A stretch of 64,000 nt of DNA, from contig NZ_JAOYFC010000001.1 in NCBI RefSeq assembly GCF_025802015.1, positions 1,302,001-1,366,000 of the forward strand, given 5' to 3'. The first letter of the stretch is position 1. Each line of letters begins with the position of its first letter. The position numbers and the translations under genes are program-made. The notes under the pieces are model-generated. The model made no database searches. It saw only the letters and a program-made list of their open reading frames with translations, and was not told where the DNA came from. Shown piece by piece: positions 42,989 to 52,219 of the stretch. This DNA comes from Falsihalocynthiibacter halioticoli (GTDB taxonomy: Bacteria > Pseudomonadota > Alphaproteobacteria > Rhodobacterales > Rhodobacteraceae).

Positions 42989-43840
42989 TTATCTCTGCCC
43001 ACGGGCAAGGAATGCGAGCCGCTCAAACAAGGCGACATCCTGCTCGTTCTTGAGCAATGCGCCATGGAGTTTCGGCAGGGCATCTTTGCTGTCTTTGGCC
43101 AAGTCTTCGGGGCTGAGATCATCCGCCAGAAGCAGTTTGAGCCAATCAAGGACCTCGGAAGTCGATGGTTTTTTCTTTAAACCCTGCGTATCTCGGATCT
43201 CGTAGAACTGGGTTAGCGCCGTGGTGAGTAGGCGGTCTTTGATATCCGGAAAATGCGTTTTGACAATCGCGCGTAGGGTCTCCATTTCGGGAAAGCGGAT
43301 GTAATGGAAAAAGCAGCGCCGCAAAAACGCGTCCGGCAACTCTTTTTCATTGTTTGACGTGATAATCACCACAGGGCGATGCGTTGCACGGATGGTTTCG
43401 CCGGTTTCATAGACGTTGAATTCCATCTTATCGAGTTCTTGAAGCAGGTCGTTTGGAAACTCGATGTCGGCTTTGTCAATCTCGTCAATCAGGAGGAGGG
43501 CGCGTTTGGGGGCCTCAAATGCCTGCCACAGTTTGCCCTTCTTGATGTAGTTGCACACATCATTGACCCGTTCATCGCCCAACTGGCTATCGCGCAGGCG
43601 GGAAACGGCATCATATTCATAAAGACCTTGCTGCGCTTTGGTGGTGGATTTGATGTGCCACTCCAGCAGAGGCATATCCAGTGCACGCGCAACTTGATGG
43701 GCAAGCTCGGTTTTTCCGGTGCCCGGTTCGCCCTTAACAAGCAGCGGGCGCTCCAGTGTGATGGCCGCATTTACGCCAACGGTCAGGTCTTCTGTCGCCA
43801 CATAGGCGTCTGTTCCGGTAAATTTCATTGAGATTTTCAT
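42989..43840 (-). CDS. MoxR-family AAA+ ATPase
   Basis: A 283-residue AAA+ protein. Walker A is GEPGTGKTE (residues 37-45), Walker B is ALLLIDEIDK (113-122), and sensor 1 is VIITSNNEKELPDAFLRRC. It is the CbbQ/NorQ/MoxR type, whose members act with a VWA partner to activate or insert metals into enzymes. That partner is encoded three genes downstream at 39756-40937. It heads the five-gene cluster and is divergent from dksA. Confidence 0.92.
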   Translation of the reverse strand: MKISMKFTGTDAYVATEDLTVGVNAAITLERPLLVKGEPGTGKTELAHQVARALDMPLLEWHIKSTTKAQQGLYEYDAVSRLRDSQLGDERVNDVCNYIKKGKLWQAFEAPKRALLLIDEIDKADIEFPNDLLQELDKMEFNVYETGETIRATHRPVVIITSNNEKELPDAFLRRCFFHYIRFPEMETLRAIVKTHFPDIKDRLLTTALTQFYEIRDTQGLKKKPSTSEVLDWLKLLLADDLSPEDLAKDSKDALPKLHGALLKNEQDVALFERLAFLARGQR

Positions 43841-44011
43841 AGCCTATGTGGTTTTCCTTCCTCACCTTTACCAATTGCCACATTTTGACTCAACTGCGGC
43901 TTTTAACCTCGTGACAATCTCTCTGGTTTGGAATAGACCACCCCCAGAATGAGGAGCCCGATGACCGACTCAGCAAGAGACAGTTCAGACGGCCTGCATG
44001 AGGGAGCAGGT

Positions 44012-44434
44012 ATGAAAGCACAAGTTTTCTTGCCAGAAGACTATCGTCCCGCTGAGGACGAAGAGTTTATGAATGAACGCCAAGTCGAGTATTTCCGTCG
44101 CAAATTGCTAAATTGGAAAAACGAGCTGGTGGCTGGCAGCAAAGACACCATCGAAGGATTGCAAGACGGCACGCGGAATATTCCCGACGTGGCGGATCGC
44201 GCCTCCGAAGAAACTGATCGTGCGCTTGAATTGCGTACCCGTGATCGCCAGCGCAAGCTGGTTGCCAAGATCGACGCCGCGCTACGCCGTATCGACGAGG
44301 GGGAATACGGATATTGCGAAGATACGGGCGAGCCGATTTCGCTTAAACGTCTGGATGCACGGCCTATCGCGACATTGTCACTTGAGGCGCAAGAGCGCCA
44401 CGAGCGCCGCGAAAAAGTCCACCGTGACGACTAG
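44012..44434 (+). CDS. dksA: DksA-type RNA polymerase-binding protein, cysteine-deficient
   Basis: Binds RNA polymerase through the secondary channel and adjusts transcription with ppGpp. The 140-residue protein has the coiled-coil tip DVADRASEE (Asp59, Asp62, Ala64) matching the functional E. coli DxxDxA tip. Only one cysteine remains of the zinc finger (Cys102 in YGYCEDTGEPI); the other three positions are Thr, Ser and Ala. A single-Cys DksA paralogue in Rhodobacter sphaeroides is known to be functional. An alternative start at 43961 also has GGAG; the start at 44012 (MKAQVFLPEDYRP) fits homologues better. Confidence 0.88.
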   Translation: MKAQVFLPEDYRPAEDEEFMNERQVEYFRRKLLNWKNELVAGSKDTIEGLQDGTRNIPDVADRASEETDRALELRTRDRQRKLVAKIDAALRRIDEGEYGYCEDTGEPISLKRLDARPIATLSLEAQERHERREKVHRDD

Positions 44435-44472
44435 ACGCGACGATTAATCGCGACACAGATCAAAACGAAGTA

Positions 44473-44504
44473 AACGCCGGGGCTTTCACGCTGCGGCGTT
44501 TTTT
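44473..44504 (+). terminator. Rho-independent terminator of dksA
   Basis: AACGCCG and CGGCGTT arms, a 14-base loop, and a run of six Ts. Confidence 0.8.
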
Positions 44505-44521
44505 CGTAAGGGCAGTTCATT

Positions 44522-45694
44522 ATGTTGATTGGGCAAAAAATACATATTCTTGGGGCGGGGATCGGCGGGCTTTCTGCGGCACTCGCGTTGGCGCTGCGCG
44601 GTGCGCAGGTCACTGTGTTTGAACAGGCCGAAGTTGTTAAGGAAGTTGGCGCCGGAATTCAGGTTTCGCCCAACGGTTACGCCGTATTGAAAGCGCTTGG
44701 CGTTGCCGAAGCTGTTGAGGCGCGCAGCCCGCGTGCCCGCTCTATGCGGCTCATAGATGGTGAGGCTGGCGGAACGGTGTTCCGTATGGGCCTTGAGCCA
44801 CAAGACGGAGAACGCCCATATCTATTTGTGCATCGTGCTGATTTGATTGAGGTTCTGGCCGAAGCGGCGCGCGCAGCAGGTGTACAGATCAAACTGCTCC
44901 ATCACATTGAAAACGTGTCCTTTCAAGATGGTCAGCCCGTTGTTCGCACGGCTCAAGGTGCGGAGGCCCATCCGGAAATTCTGATCGGGGCCGACGGGCT
45001 TCATTCCAAGGTTCGTGCTGCTCTCAATGGCGAAGCGAAGCCGTTTTTTACGCGGCAGGTGGCGTGGCGGGCAATTGTTCCGACGCAAGACGCGGATCCA
45101 GTTGCCAAGGTTTACATGGGCGACCGCCGCCACCTCGTGACCTATCCGTTGCGTGATCGAAACCAGCTTAACCTCGTTGCCGTCCAAGAAACCGCGAATT
45201 GGGCCGATGAGGGGTGGTCCCACGAGGATGACCCAGACAACCTACGCGCGGCCTTCTCTGGTTTTACGCCAGATGTGCGCGCGCTGTTGAATCGGGTGCA
45301 ATCCGTCTATCGGTGGGGGCTGTTCCGCCATCCAGTTGCCGCCACATGGACACGCGGGCAGGTCGCCATTCTAGGTGATGCCGCGCATCCGACGCTGCCG
45401 TTTATGGCGCAGGGCGCGAATATGGCGCTTGAGGATGCTTGGGTTTTGGCGGCGTCATTGGCGATGGGCGATACAGTCGCCCACGGGTTTGCGCACTATC
45501 AGGCGCAGCGCGTTCCGCGCGTCACCCGTGTGATCGAAGCGGCCAATAAGAACGCCCGAAATTATCACCTGCCGTCTGGGCCTGTACGATTTCTTGCGCA
45601 TTCGGCACTGCGGCTTGGGACGGCCGTTGCCCCCCATATGGCGGCCAAACAATTTGACTGGATTTACGCACACGACGTGACCAAAACCGTCTAG
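44522..45694 (+). CDS. FAD-dependent monooxygenase (salicylate hydroxylase-like)
   Basis: A 390-residue flavoprotein aromatic hydroxylase. The dinucleotide motif GAGIGG is at residues 11-16 and FEQAEVVKEVGAGIQVSPNG follows. The second FAD motif LIGADGLHSKVR is at about 154, and GDAAHPTLPFMAQGANMALEDA at about 286 is the third. It is of the NahG/6-hydroxynicotinate monooxygenase group; substrate unknown. It ends 21 bases from the convergent xth gene. Confidence 0.91.
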   Translation: MLIGQKIHILGAGIGGLSAALALALRGAQVTVFEQAEVVKEVGAGIQVSPNGYAVLKALGVAEAVEARSPRARSMRLIDGEAGGTVFRMGLEPQDGERPYLFVHRADLIEVLAEAARAAGVQIKLLHHIENVSFQDGQPVVRTAQGAEAHPEILIGADGLHSKVRAALNGEAKPFFTRQVAWRAIVPTQDADPVAKVYMGDRRHLVTYPLRDRNQLNLVAVQETANWADEGWSHEDDPDNLRAAFSGFTPDVRALLNRVQSVYRWGLFRHPVAATWTRGQVAILGDAAHPTLPFMAQGANMALEDAWVLAASLAMGDTVAHGFAHYQAQRVPRVTRVIEAANKNARNYHLPSGPVRFLAHSALRLGTAVAPHMAAKQFDWIYAHDVTKTV

Positions 45695-45715
45695 ACGGGT
45701 CGGTCTTCCTGCGGG

Positions 45716-46522
45716 TTAAGCGGCGAGCTCTACCCAGACAGGTGTGTGATCCGAAGGTTTTTCACGTCCACGGACTTCGCTGTCGATCTTGCATTCAAGC
45801 AAGAGATCGGCGCACTGCGGTGTGAGAAGGAAATGGTCGATGCGAATGCCGTCGTTTCTATTCCATGCGCCAGCTTGATAATCCCAAAAGCTATAGTTTT
45901 CAGGGGCTTGGTTGCGGGCGCGGAACGCCTCGGTAAAGCCGAGGTTAAGAATTTTGCGCCATGCTTCGTGGCTTTCAGGGCGATAGAGCGCGTCCCCTTC
46001 CCAAGCAGTGGGGCGGGCGGCGTCTTCGGGTTGGGGGATGATGTTGTAATCCCCCGCCATCAATGCGGGCATTTCATCCTCCAGAAGCTGTTTCGCACGT
46101 GTGTGAAGCCGCTCCATCCATGCCAATTTATATGCATATTTGCCGCCCTCAATCGGCGCGCCTTCTTGGTCGAGTTCAACCGGATTGCCGTTGGGCAGGT
46201 AGAGCCCGCAAACGCGCACGGCCTGCTCGCCCACGACGGTTGCTTCGATCCAGCGGGCCTGTTCGTCGCTGTCATCGCCGGGAAGTCCGCGGCTTACATC
46301 TTCGAGCGGCAGTTTCGAGAGGATTGCCACGCCATTAAAGCTTTTTTGGCCGTGGGTTTCGACGTTGTAGCCCATATCCTCGAATATCTCGCGAGGGAAA
46401 TTTTCGTCGATGGATTTGATCTCTTGAAGCAAAACCACGTCGGGCTCTGCCTCCTTGAGCCAATCCGGAAGCGCATTGATACGGGCCTTGATGCCGTTAA
46501 TGTTGAAGGTCGCGATTTTCAT
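45716..46522 (-). CDS. xth: Exodeoxyribonuclease III
   Basis: AP endonuclease and 3'-5' exonuclease in base-excision repair. The 268-residue protein begins MKIATFNINGIKARI and has the EEP-family residues: Glu in VVLLQEIKS, the CGLYLPNGNP loop, Asp and Asn in MAGDYNII, and the IRIDHFLL and SDHTPVW terminal motifs. The frame is open 21 codons upstream of the chosen ATG. It is 32 bases downstream of erpA, so they may be co-transcribed. Confidence 0.96.
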   Translation of the reverse strand: MKIATFNINGIKARINALPDWLKEAEPDVVLLQEIKSIDENFPREIFEDMGYNVETHGQKSFNGVAILSKLPLEDVSRGLPGDDSDEQARWIEATVVGEQAVRVCGLYLPNGNPVELDQEGAPIEGGKYAYKLAWMERLHTRAKQLLEDEMPALMAGDYNIIPQPEDAARPTAWEGDALYRPESHEAWRKILNLGFTEAFRARNQAPENYSFWDYQAGAWNRNDGIRIDHFLLTPQCADLLLECKIDSEVRGREKPSDHTPVWVELAA

Positions 46523-46554
46523 AGAATTGCCCGTTTCTGCTCTTTTGGGGTGCG

Positions 46555-46878
46555 CTACATCGAGAAGCTGGTGCCACAGCCGCAAGACGAGGTGGCGTTC
46601 GGGTTCTCGATCGTAAAGCGGGCGCCGATCAACTCCTCGGTAAAGTCGATCACAGCATTTGCCAGAAACGGCAGGGAGACGCTGTCTACGACGACTTTTT
46701 CGCCGTTGCCTTCAAGCACAAGGTCTTCGTCGGCAGGGTCATCCAGCTCGATCTCGTATTGGAAGCCCGAACATCCGCCGCCCTCAACGGCAACGCGCAA
46801 CGCTTTTCCTTGCGCGGCGGCTCCGATCTCTGCGAGGCGCTCAAAGGCGCGGGGAGTGACCTTAGGGGGTAGATTCAT
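46555..46878 (-). CDS. erpA: Iron-sulfur cluster insertion protein ErpA (A-type carrier)
   Basis: A-type carrier that passes Fe-S clusters to target proteins. The 107-residue protein has the three conserved cysteines in GGGCSGFQYE and SSCGCGTSF. MNLPPKVTPRAFERLAEI is the usual start. It could also be called IscA/SufA by pipelines; the lone genomic position away from suf or isc genes favours ErpA. It is divergent from dgt across 70 bases that hold an inverted repeat. Confidence 0.9.
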   Translation of the reverse strand: MNLPPKVTPRAFERLAEIGAAAQGKALRVAVEGGGCSGFQYEIELDDPADEDLVLEGNGEKVVVDSVSLPFLANAVIDFTEELIGARFTIENPNATSSCGCGTSFSM

Positions 46879-46893
46879 AACACGTTTCCATTC

Positions 46894-46947
46894 TGTTACC
46901 TGTCACATATAAGGTCCAAAAGGCATAGCGACAACAGGTAGGTAACA
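46894..46947. promoter_or_regulatory. Inverted repeat in the erpA/dgt intergenic region
   Basis: TGTTACCT (46894-46901) and AGGTAACA (46940-46947) are perfect 8-base arms, 38 bases apart. ACCTGT and ACAGGT (46898 and 46934) pair as well. The region is the whole divergent promoter, so it may be a double operator. Confidence 0.45.
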
Positions 46948-46948
46948 A

Positions 46949-48148
46949 ATGCTTGCATCATTTGCCTCCGATCCGGCACGCAGTAAGGGACGACTGTATG
47001 CCGAGGAAGAGAGCGCCCATCGTTCGCCGTTCCAACGGGACCGCGACAGGATCATTCACGCGAGTGCGTTTCGGCGGCTCAAGCATAAAACACAGGTGTT
47101 TATTGAGCATGAGGGCGATTATTTCCGCACACGGCTCACCCATTCGATCGAGGTTGCCCAAGTTGCGCGGACCCTTGCGGGGACGCTTGGGCTTAATCAG
47201 GAACTGACCGAAGCCGTGGCGCTGGCGCATGACCTTGGCCATACGCCTTTTGGACACACAGGCGAGGATGCACTGGCCGCGCTGATGGCGCCCTATGGCG
47301 GGTTTGACCACAACGCACAGGCGCTTCGGATCGTCACGAACTTAGAGCGGCATTACGCGGAGTTTGACGGGCTGAACCTCACGTGGGAAAGCCTCGAAGG
47401 TATCGCAAAACATAACGGCCCCGTAACGGGTGATCCCGAAACCGGCGAATTGCCCTATGCGCTGGCGGAATATAACGCCCGCCACGACCTTGAGCTTGAT
47501 ACCTACGCCAGTGCGGAGGCGCAGGTTGCTGCGCTGTCTGATGATATTGCGTACAACAGCCATGACCTCCACGATGGCCTGCGCGCAGAGTTGTTCTCAA
47601 CCGATGAACTGGCCGAGTTGCCGCTTCTGGATGATTGCTTTGCGCGCGTAGATGCAAAGTATCCGGACTTAAACTATTACCGCCGTCGTCACGAAGCCCT
47701 GCGCCGGTTCTTTGGCGTTCTGGTTGAGGATGTAATTGCCCAGAGCAACCTTTTGCTGGCCGAAATTAATCCGAAATCGGTTGAGGATATTCGCGCAGCG
47801 GGTCAGCCGATGATCCAGTTCTCTGATCCTGTCTGGCGCGACCTTAAAGTGATCCGCAAGTTCCTTTTTGTGCGCATGTATCGCGCGCCTTCGGTCGTTC
47901 GGATGCGAGAGAAGGTGACGCGCATGATTGATGAGCTGTTTCCGCTCTTCATGGCGCAACCGGATTTGTTGCCCAAGCAATGGCGCAAGGAAATCGCCGA
48001 AGCCAAGGATGAGACGACTCTCGCGCGGATCGTGGCCGATTATATTTCAGGGATGACAGACCGTTTTGCCATTCAGGAACACCAACGCCTGATTGGTGGT
48101 GTGAAGCCCGATAATATCGTGACCGGACGGGTAAAGTTGAAGGATTAA
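46949..48148 (+). CDS. dgt: Deoxyguanosinetriphosphate triphosphohydrolase
   Basis: HD-domain hydrolase splitting dGTP, and probably other dNTPs, to nucleoside and triphosphate, balancing dNTP pools. The 399-residue protein has H in RLTHSIEVAQ, HD in ALAHDLGHTPFGHTGEDAL, and D in LSDDIAYNSHDLHDG, the full HD site. FRRLKHKTQVF near the start is a family signature. It is divergent from erpA and followed by argS at 71 bases. Confidence 0.94.
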   Translation: MLASFASDPARSKGRLYAEEESAHRSPFQRDRDRIIHASAFRRLKHKTQVFIEHEGDYFRTRLTHSIEVAQVARTLAGTLGLNQELTEAVALAHDLGHTPFGHTGEDALAALMAPYGGFDHNAQALRIVTNLERHYAEFDGLNLTWESLEGIAKHNGPVTGDPETGELPYALAEYNARHDLELDTYASAEAQVAALSDDIAYNSHDLHDGLRAELFSTDELAELPLLDDCFARVDAKYPDLNYYRRRHEALRRFFGVLVEDVIAQSNLLLAEINPKSVEDIRAAGQPMIQFSDPVWRDLKVIRKFLFVRMYRAPSVVRMREKVTRMIDELFPLFMAQPDLLPKQWRKEIAEAKDETTLARIVADYISGMTDRFAIQEHQRLIGGVKPDNIVTGRVKLKD

Positions 48149-48219
48149 GCCGCGCGCATGTGGTTGAATGTTTCGCTAATCCTGCTAAACCGCGCGGATA
48201 AACAATAGGACGCCGTAAG

Positions 48220-49962
48220 ATGAACCTTTTTGCCGATATTCGCGAGCTTGTAATCGACAGCCTTGATCAGCTGACAGCCGAGGGGCTTCTGCCTGCTGGT
48301 CTTGAGATGAAGAACGTCGCGGTCGAGCCGCCGCGTGATGCGGCCCATGGCGATATGGCAACCAATGCGGCAATGGTTCTGGCGAAGCCCGCCAAGATGA
48401 AACCGCGCGACATTGCAGAGGCGCTGGCCGCCAAGCTTGCCGAGGATCATCGCATCACAGTGGCCGAAGTAGCCGGACCGGGATTCCTTAACTTGCGGCT
48501 CGCAGATGGTGTTTGGCAGGGCGTGATTGGTACGGCTCTCACGGACGAAAGCTATGGCCGCTCGAACATGGGGCAGGGCCGCAAAGTTAACGTTGAGTAT
48601 GTCTCCGCAAACCCAACTGGCCCACTTCACGTCGGGCACACACGCGGCGCTGTTTTTGGTGATGCGCTGGCAAGCCTTCTGGACTACGCCGGCTATGACG
48701 TGACGCGCGAATACTACATCAATGATGGCGGCGCGCAGGTCGATGTTTTGGCGCGCTCTGTGTACCTGCGTTATCTTGAAGCTCTTGGACAGGAAGTCGC
48801 GTTTGAAGACGGCACCTATCCGGGCGATTACCTTATTCCCGTGGGCAAGGCGCTGGCCGAGGCCTATGGCGACAAGCTCGTCGGCGTTCGTGAGGAAGAA
48901 TGGCTTCCTGAAATCCGCGACTATGCCACCGACGCGATGATGCATTTGATCCGCAGCGACCTTGCGATGCTCGGCGTTGAAATGGATGTGTTCTATAGCG
49001 AAAAGTCGCTTTACGGCACAGGGCAGATCGAAGGCGCAATTGCTGCGTTGGAAGCGCAAGGCCTGATCTATGAGGGCGTGCTTGAGCCGCCAAAAGGCAA
49101 AATGCCGGAAGATTGGGAGCCGCGTGAGCAAACCTTGTTCCGCTCAACGGCCCATGGCGATGATGTGGACCGTCCCATCAAGAAATCCGACGGAAGCTGG
49201 ACCTATTTCGCCCCTGATATCGCTTATCACTACACTAAAATCGAGCGCGGTTTTGATGTGTTGATCGACATTTTGGGCGCGGATCATGGCGGCTATGTCA
49301 AACGGATGAAGGCAGCCGTTTCGGCGCTTTCCGCTGGCGAAGTGCCGCTTGATATCAAGCTTACCCAGCTTGTCCGTCTGTTCAAAAATGGCGAGCCGTT
49401 CAAAATGTCAAAGCGTGCGGGTACGTTTATCATGCTGCGCGATGTGGTGGAGCAAGTTGGCCCTGACGTAACCCGCTTCGTCATGCTGACCCGCAAGAAC
49501 GATGCGCCGCTTGATTTTGATTTCGATAAAGTTCTGGAGCAAAGCAAAGACAACCCTGTCTTCTATGTGAACTATGCGGTTGCACGGGTGAATTCGGTGC
49601 TGCGCAAGGCCAAAGAGGCGGGCATCGACGTTGATGACGCGACACTTGCAGCGGCGGACTTGTCTGGCATTACGCATGAGTCCGAATTGAAGGTTGCTAA
49701 ATCGCTGGCCGAATGGCCGCGTCTGGTCGAAATTGCAGCGCGCACAAACGAGCCGCACCGGATTGCGTTCTTCCTTTATGATCTTGCCTCGGATTTCCAC
49801 GCGCTTTGGAACCGTGGCAACGACGAGGTTGGCTTGCGGTTCATCCAAGAGGGCGATGTGGCCACGTCACAATCGAAAATCGCGCTCGCAAAGGCCGTTT
49901 CAGTTGTTATTTCCTCAGGTCTTGGTATTCTTGGCGTGACACCGGTTGAGGAAATGCGCTGA
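48220..49962 (+). CDS. argS: Arginyl-tRNA synthetase
   Basis: Charges tRNA-Arg. The 580-residue class I synthetase has the N-terminal Add-1 domain, the HIGH motif as HVGH in VSANPTGPLHVGHTRGAVFGDAL, and a KMSK motif in FKMSKRAGTF. The C-terminal anticodon-binding DALR domain covers about 450-580. It starts the conserved argS-SPOR-scpA-scpB group. Confidence 0.97.
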   Translation: MNLFADIRELVIDSLDQLTAEGLLPAGLEMKNVAVEPPRDAAHGDMATNAAMVLAKPAKMKPRDIAEALAAKLAEDHRITVAEVAGPGFLNLRLADGVWQGVIGTALTDESYGRSNMGQGRKVNVEYVSANPTGPLHVGHTRGAVFGDALASLLDYAGYDVTREYYINDGGAQVDVLARSVYLRYLEALGQEVAFEDGTYPGDYLIPVGKALAEAYGDKLVGVREEEWLPEIRDYATDAMMHLIRSDLAMLGVEMDVFYSEKSLYGTGQIEGAIAALEAQGLIYEGVLEPPKGKMPEDWEPREQTLFRSTAHGDDVDRPIKKSDGSWTYFAPDIAYHYTKIERGFDVLIDILGADHGGYVKRMKAAVSALSAGEVPLDIKLTQLVRLFKNGEPFKMSKRAGTFIMLRDVVEQVGPDVTRFVMLTRKNDAPLDFDFDKVLEQSKDNPVFYVNYAVARVNSVLRKAKEAGIDVDDATLAAADLSGITHESELKVAKSLAEWPRLVEIAARTNEPHRIAFFLYDLASDFHALWNRGNDEVGLRFIQEGDVATSQSKIALAKAVSVVISSGLGILGVTPVEEMR

Positions 49963-50088
49963 CACCAGCTTGGGAGACACCCACGCAATAATGATCAGCC
50001 CCCACCGGCGTTGTGGCAGAGGCCGGACAGCACACTGTACCGGCAAGAAAGGCAGCAACGACTGCCTGTAATGACGGTGAGGCAGGAT

Positions 50089-51381
50089 ATGAGCGGTTTT
50101 GATCGCGACCAAGGGCGTACGCAAGACTCCATTCAAAGACACGATGGGCATCCCACATCTGAGCAGGGTCACTTCCAGCCGCGCGCAGATGCGCCGCCGG
50201 CGGGGTACCCTCATTTGGGCGCTGCTCCAACAGAGCCGCCATTGCACGCCCCACATTCCTATGCCCATGCGCAGCAGGCAACCGAGCCACAAGCCCCCCA
50301 ACACGCTGCGCACGGCCAGCCAACGCGCGTCGATCGTCCGCAGACCGAGGCGTTTTACCAGCCCGAGCCTGACTACAACCAACCGAACACCGGCCAGCAT
50401 GGCGGGTCTGTGCCGCCACCTGATGGGCAAGGCAGCGAGGAAGGCGCGACCTTCATGCATGTGCTTGGTGCTGTCACATCGCTGGCGCTTGTCGTTGGGC
50501 TTGGTGTGTGGGGCTATCAGCTTGCGGTACGGGATGTTTCCGGATTGCCAATCGTGCGCGCTCTTGAAGGGCCATCACGTGTTCAGCCCGATGATCCAGG
50601 AGGGCAACTGGCCTCAAATCAGGGGCTATCCGTAAATGCAGTTCAGGCCGAGGGTGAGGCAGAGCCAGCGGCGGAACGTCTTCAACTTGCGCCGAAAACT
50701 GTGGATGTTTTGCCAAGCGACCCCGTTGTCGCCACCGCACCTGCAATCGTCCCCGTGCCGAAACCTTCACCACTAAAGCAAGATCCTGCAACGCTCGCAG
50801 CGCCAGCTCCGGAACTTGCGGCTCCAAAGCCGATTGCCGTGGCCGCGGCACCGGATGATCTGCCGATTGTTGGGGAAGCGATTGCAGAAGAGGCCGTTCC
50901 CGAAGCGGATGACGTGCATGAAGACAGGCTACCGGCAAGTGTTCCAGGTCTTGCCAAGTCCGCGCGTCCAGCGGTTCGGCCAGCGAATTTCGCTTCAGTT
51001 GTAAGCGCTCAGAAAGATCAAGCCAGCGCGGTTGAAGCGGCGCTTGCCGAGGCCGTCAACGCGCCAGAAGGTGTTGTGGTGCCGCAAGCCGGAGACCTTG
51101 TGCGCGATATTGAACCAGACAAAATTCCCGTCGGCACAAACCTCGTTCAGCTTGGGGCCTTTGCCTCAATTGATATCGCTCGTGCAGAATGGGCGCGGCT
51201 GTCGTTGAAGCACGAAGGGTTTATGGCCGGAAAGGATCGCGTCATTCAGTCTGCAAGCAGCGGTGGCCGAACCTTCTATCGCCTGCGCGCGCATGGCTTT
51301 GCCGATATAAGCGACGCGCGGCGTTTCTGTGTTGCGCTTAAGGCTGAAAATTCCGAATGTGTGCCACTGGTAACGCGATGA
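50089..51381 (+). CDS. SPOR-domain cell-division/peptidoglycan-binding protein
   Basis: A 430-residue membrane protein. The first 125 residues are cytoplasmic, rich in Pro, Gln and His; one transmembrane helix follows at about 128-148 (HVLGAVTSLALVVGLGVWGYQLAV), then a long Ala/Pro-rich periplasmic linker. The C-terminal SPOR domain (about 350-425, NLVQLGAFASIDIARAEWARLSLKH) binds denuded glycan at the septum. GAGG precedes the ATG at 50089; earlier in-frame Mets at 50011 and 50071 have weaker sites. It lies between argS and scpA. Confidence 0.88.
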   Translation: MSGFDRDQGRTQDSIQRHDGHPTSEQGHFQPRADAPPAGYPHLGAAPTEPPLHAPHSYAHAQQATEPQAPQHAAHGQPTRVDRPQTEAFYQPEPDYNQPNTGQHGGSVPPPDGQGSEEGATFMHVLGAVTSLALVVGLGVWGYQLAVRDVSGLPIVRALEGPSRVQPDDPGGQLASNQGLSVNAVQAEGEAEPAAERLQLAPKTVDVLPSDPVVATAPAIVPVPKPSPLKQDPATLAAPAPELAAPKPIAVAAAPDDLPIVGEAIAEEAVPEADDVHEDRLPASVPGLAKSARPAVRPANFASVVSAQKDQASAVEAALAEAVNAPEGVVVPQAGDLVRDIEPDKIPVGTNLVQLGAFASIDIARAEWARLSLKHEGFMAGKDRVIQSASSGGRTFYRLRAHGFADISDARRFCVALKAENSECVPLVTR

Positions 51382-51415
51382 TCGCAAGATAAGCAAAGAG
51401 GAGCCGCCCCCGCAG

Positions 51416-52219
51416 ATGGACAATCTATTCGCCTCCGAAGAACAGGCCAGCACTCAATCCGTTGCCGAACGGATGGCGGCCGAGGCGCTGATTGTTGATG
51501 TTCGCGGATACGAAGGGCCGCTTGACCTTCTCCTGACCCTGAGCCGTACGCAGAAGGTTGATCTGCGGGTGATTTCCGTCACGGAGCTTGCGGAGCAATA
51601 CCTGCGGTTCATCGATCATGCCAAGTCCCTGCGGATTGAGCTTGCGGCGGATTACCTTGTGATGGCGGCGTGGTTGGCCTTTTTGAAATCACGTCTGCTT
51701 TTGCCGCCAGAGCCAGGCGAAGAGGGGCCGACCGGCGAAGAATTGGCCGCGCACCTCGCGTTTCAACTTGAGCGCCTGCAGGCCATGCGAGATTGCGCTG
51801 CAAAGCTCATGGGACGAGATCAACTGGGCCGAGATTTCTTTGCCCGCGGGGTTCCGGAAACTGTGGAGCGCGTTCGTAAGGTTACATATTCCGCCACGCT
51901 GCTGGATTTGATGCAGGGGTACGCCCGTATCCGTACCAAAGATGAGTTCCGCCCCTTTGTAATGGACCGTGACGCCATCCTGACAATGGAGCAGGCGCTT
52001 GATCGGATGCGTGGGCTGATCGGCTATGCAGGGGATTGGACGGGGCTGGAAACCTACCTTCCTGAAGGCTGGGGCGAAGACCCGAAACGCCGCCGCAGTG
52101 CAACAGCCGCGACGTTTGCTGCCTCGCTTGAAATGGCTAAGGCGGGGCAAATCGAAATCCGACAGGGTGAAACATTCTCTCCAATTCAAATTCGCAAGAA
52201 AGCTGACAAAGATGGCTGA
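51416..52219 (+). CDS. scpA: Segregation and condensation protein A
   Basis: Kleisin subunit that joins SMC and ScpB to organise and segregate the chromosome. The 267-residue protein has the ScpA signature LIVDVRGYEGPLDLLLTLSRTQKVDL and LAADYLVMAAWLAFLKSRLLLP. It follows the SPOR gene by 34 bases; in many Rhodobacterales I recall nagZ between them, and it is absent here. Its end overlaps scpB by eight bases. Confidence 0.95.
   Translation: MDNLFASEEQASTQSVAERMAAEALIVDVRGYEGPLDLLLTLSRTQKVDLRVISVTELAEQYLRFIDHAKSLRIELAADYLVMAAWLAFLKSRLLLPPEPGEEGPTGEELAAHLAFQLERLQAMRDCAAKLMGRDQLGRDFFARGVPETVERVRKVTYSATLLDLMQGYARIRTKDEFRPFVMDRDAILTMEQALDRMRGLIGYAGDWTGLETYLPEGWGEDPKRRRSATAATFAASLEMAKAGQIEIRQGETFSPIQIRKKADKDG

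Noticed and set aside
48145..49131. 328-residue minus-strand frame over argS
   Set aside because: Antisense to the argS catalytic domain with HVGH motif; no family resemblance.
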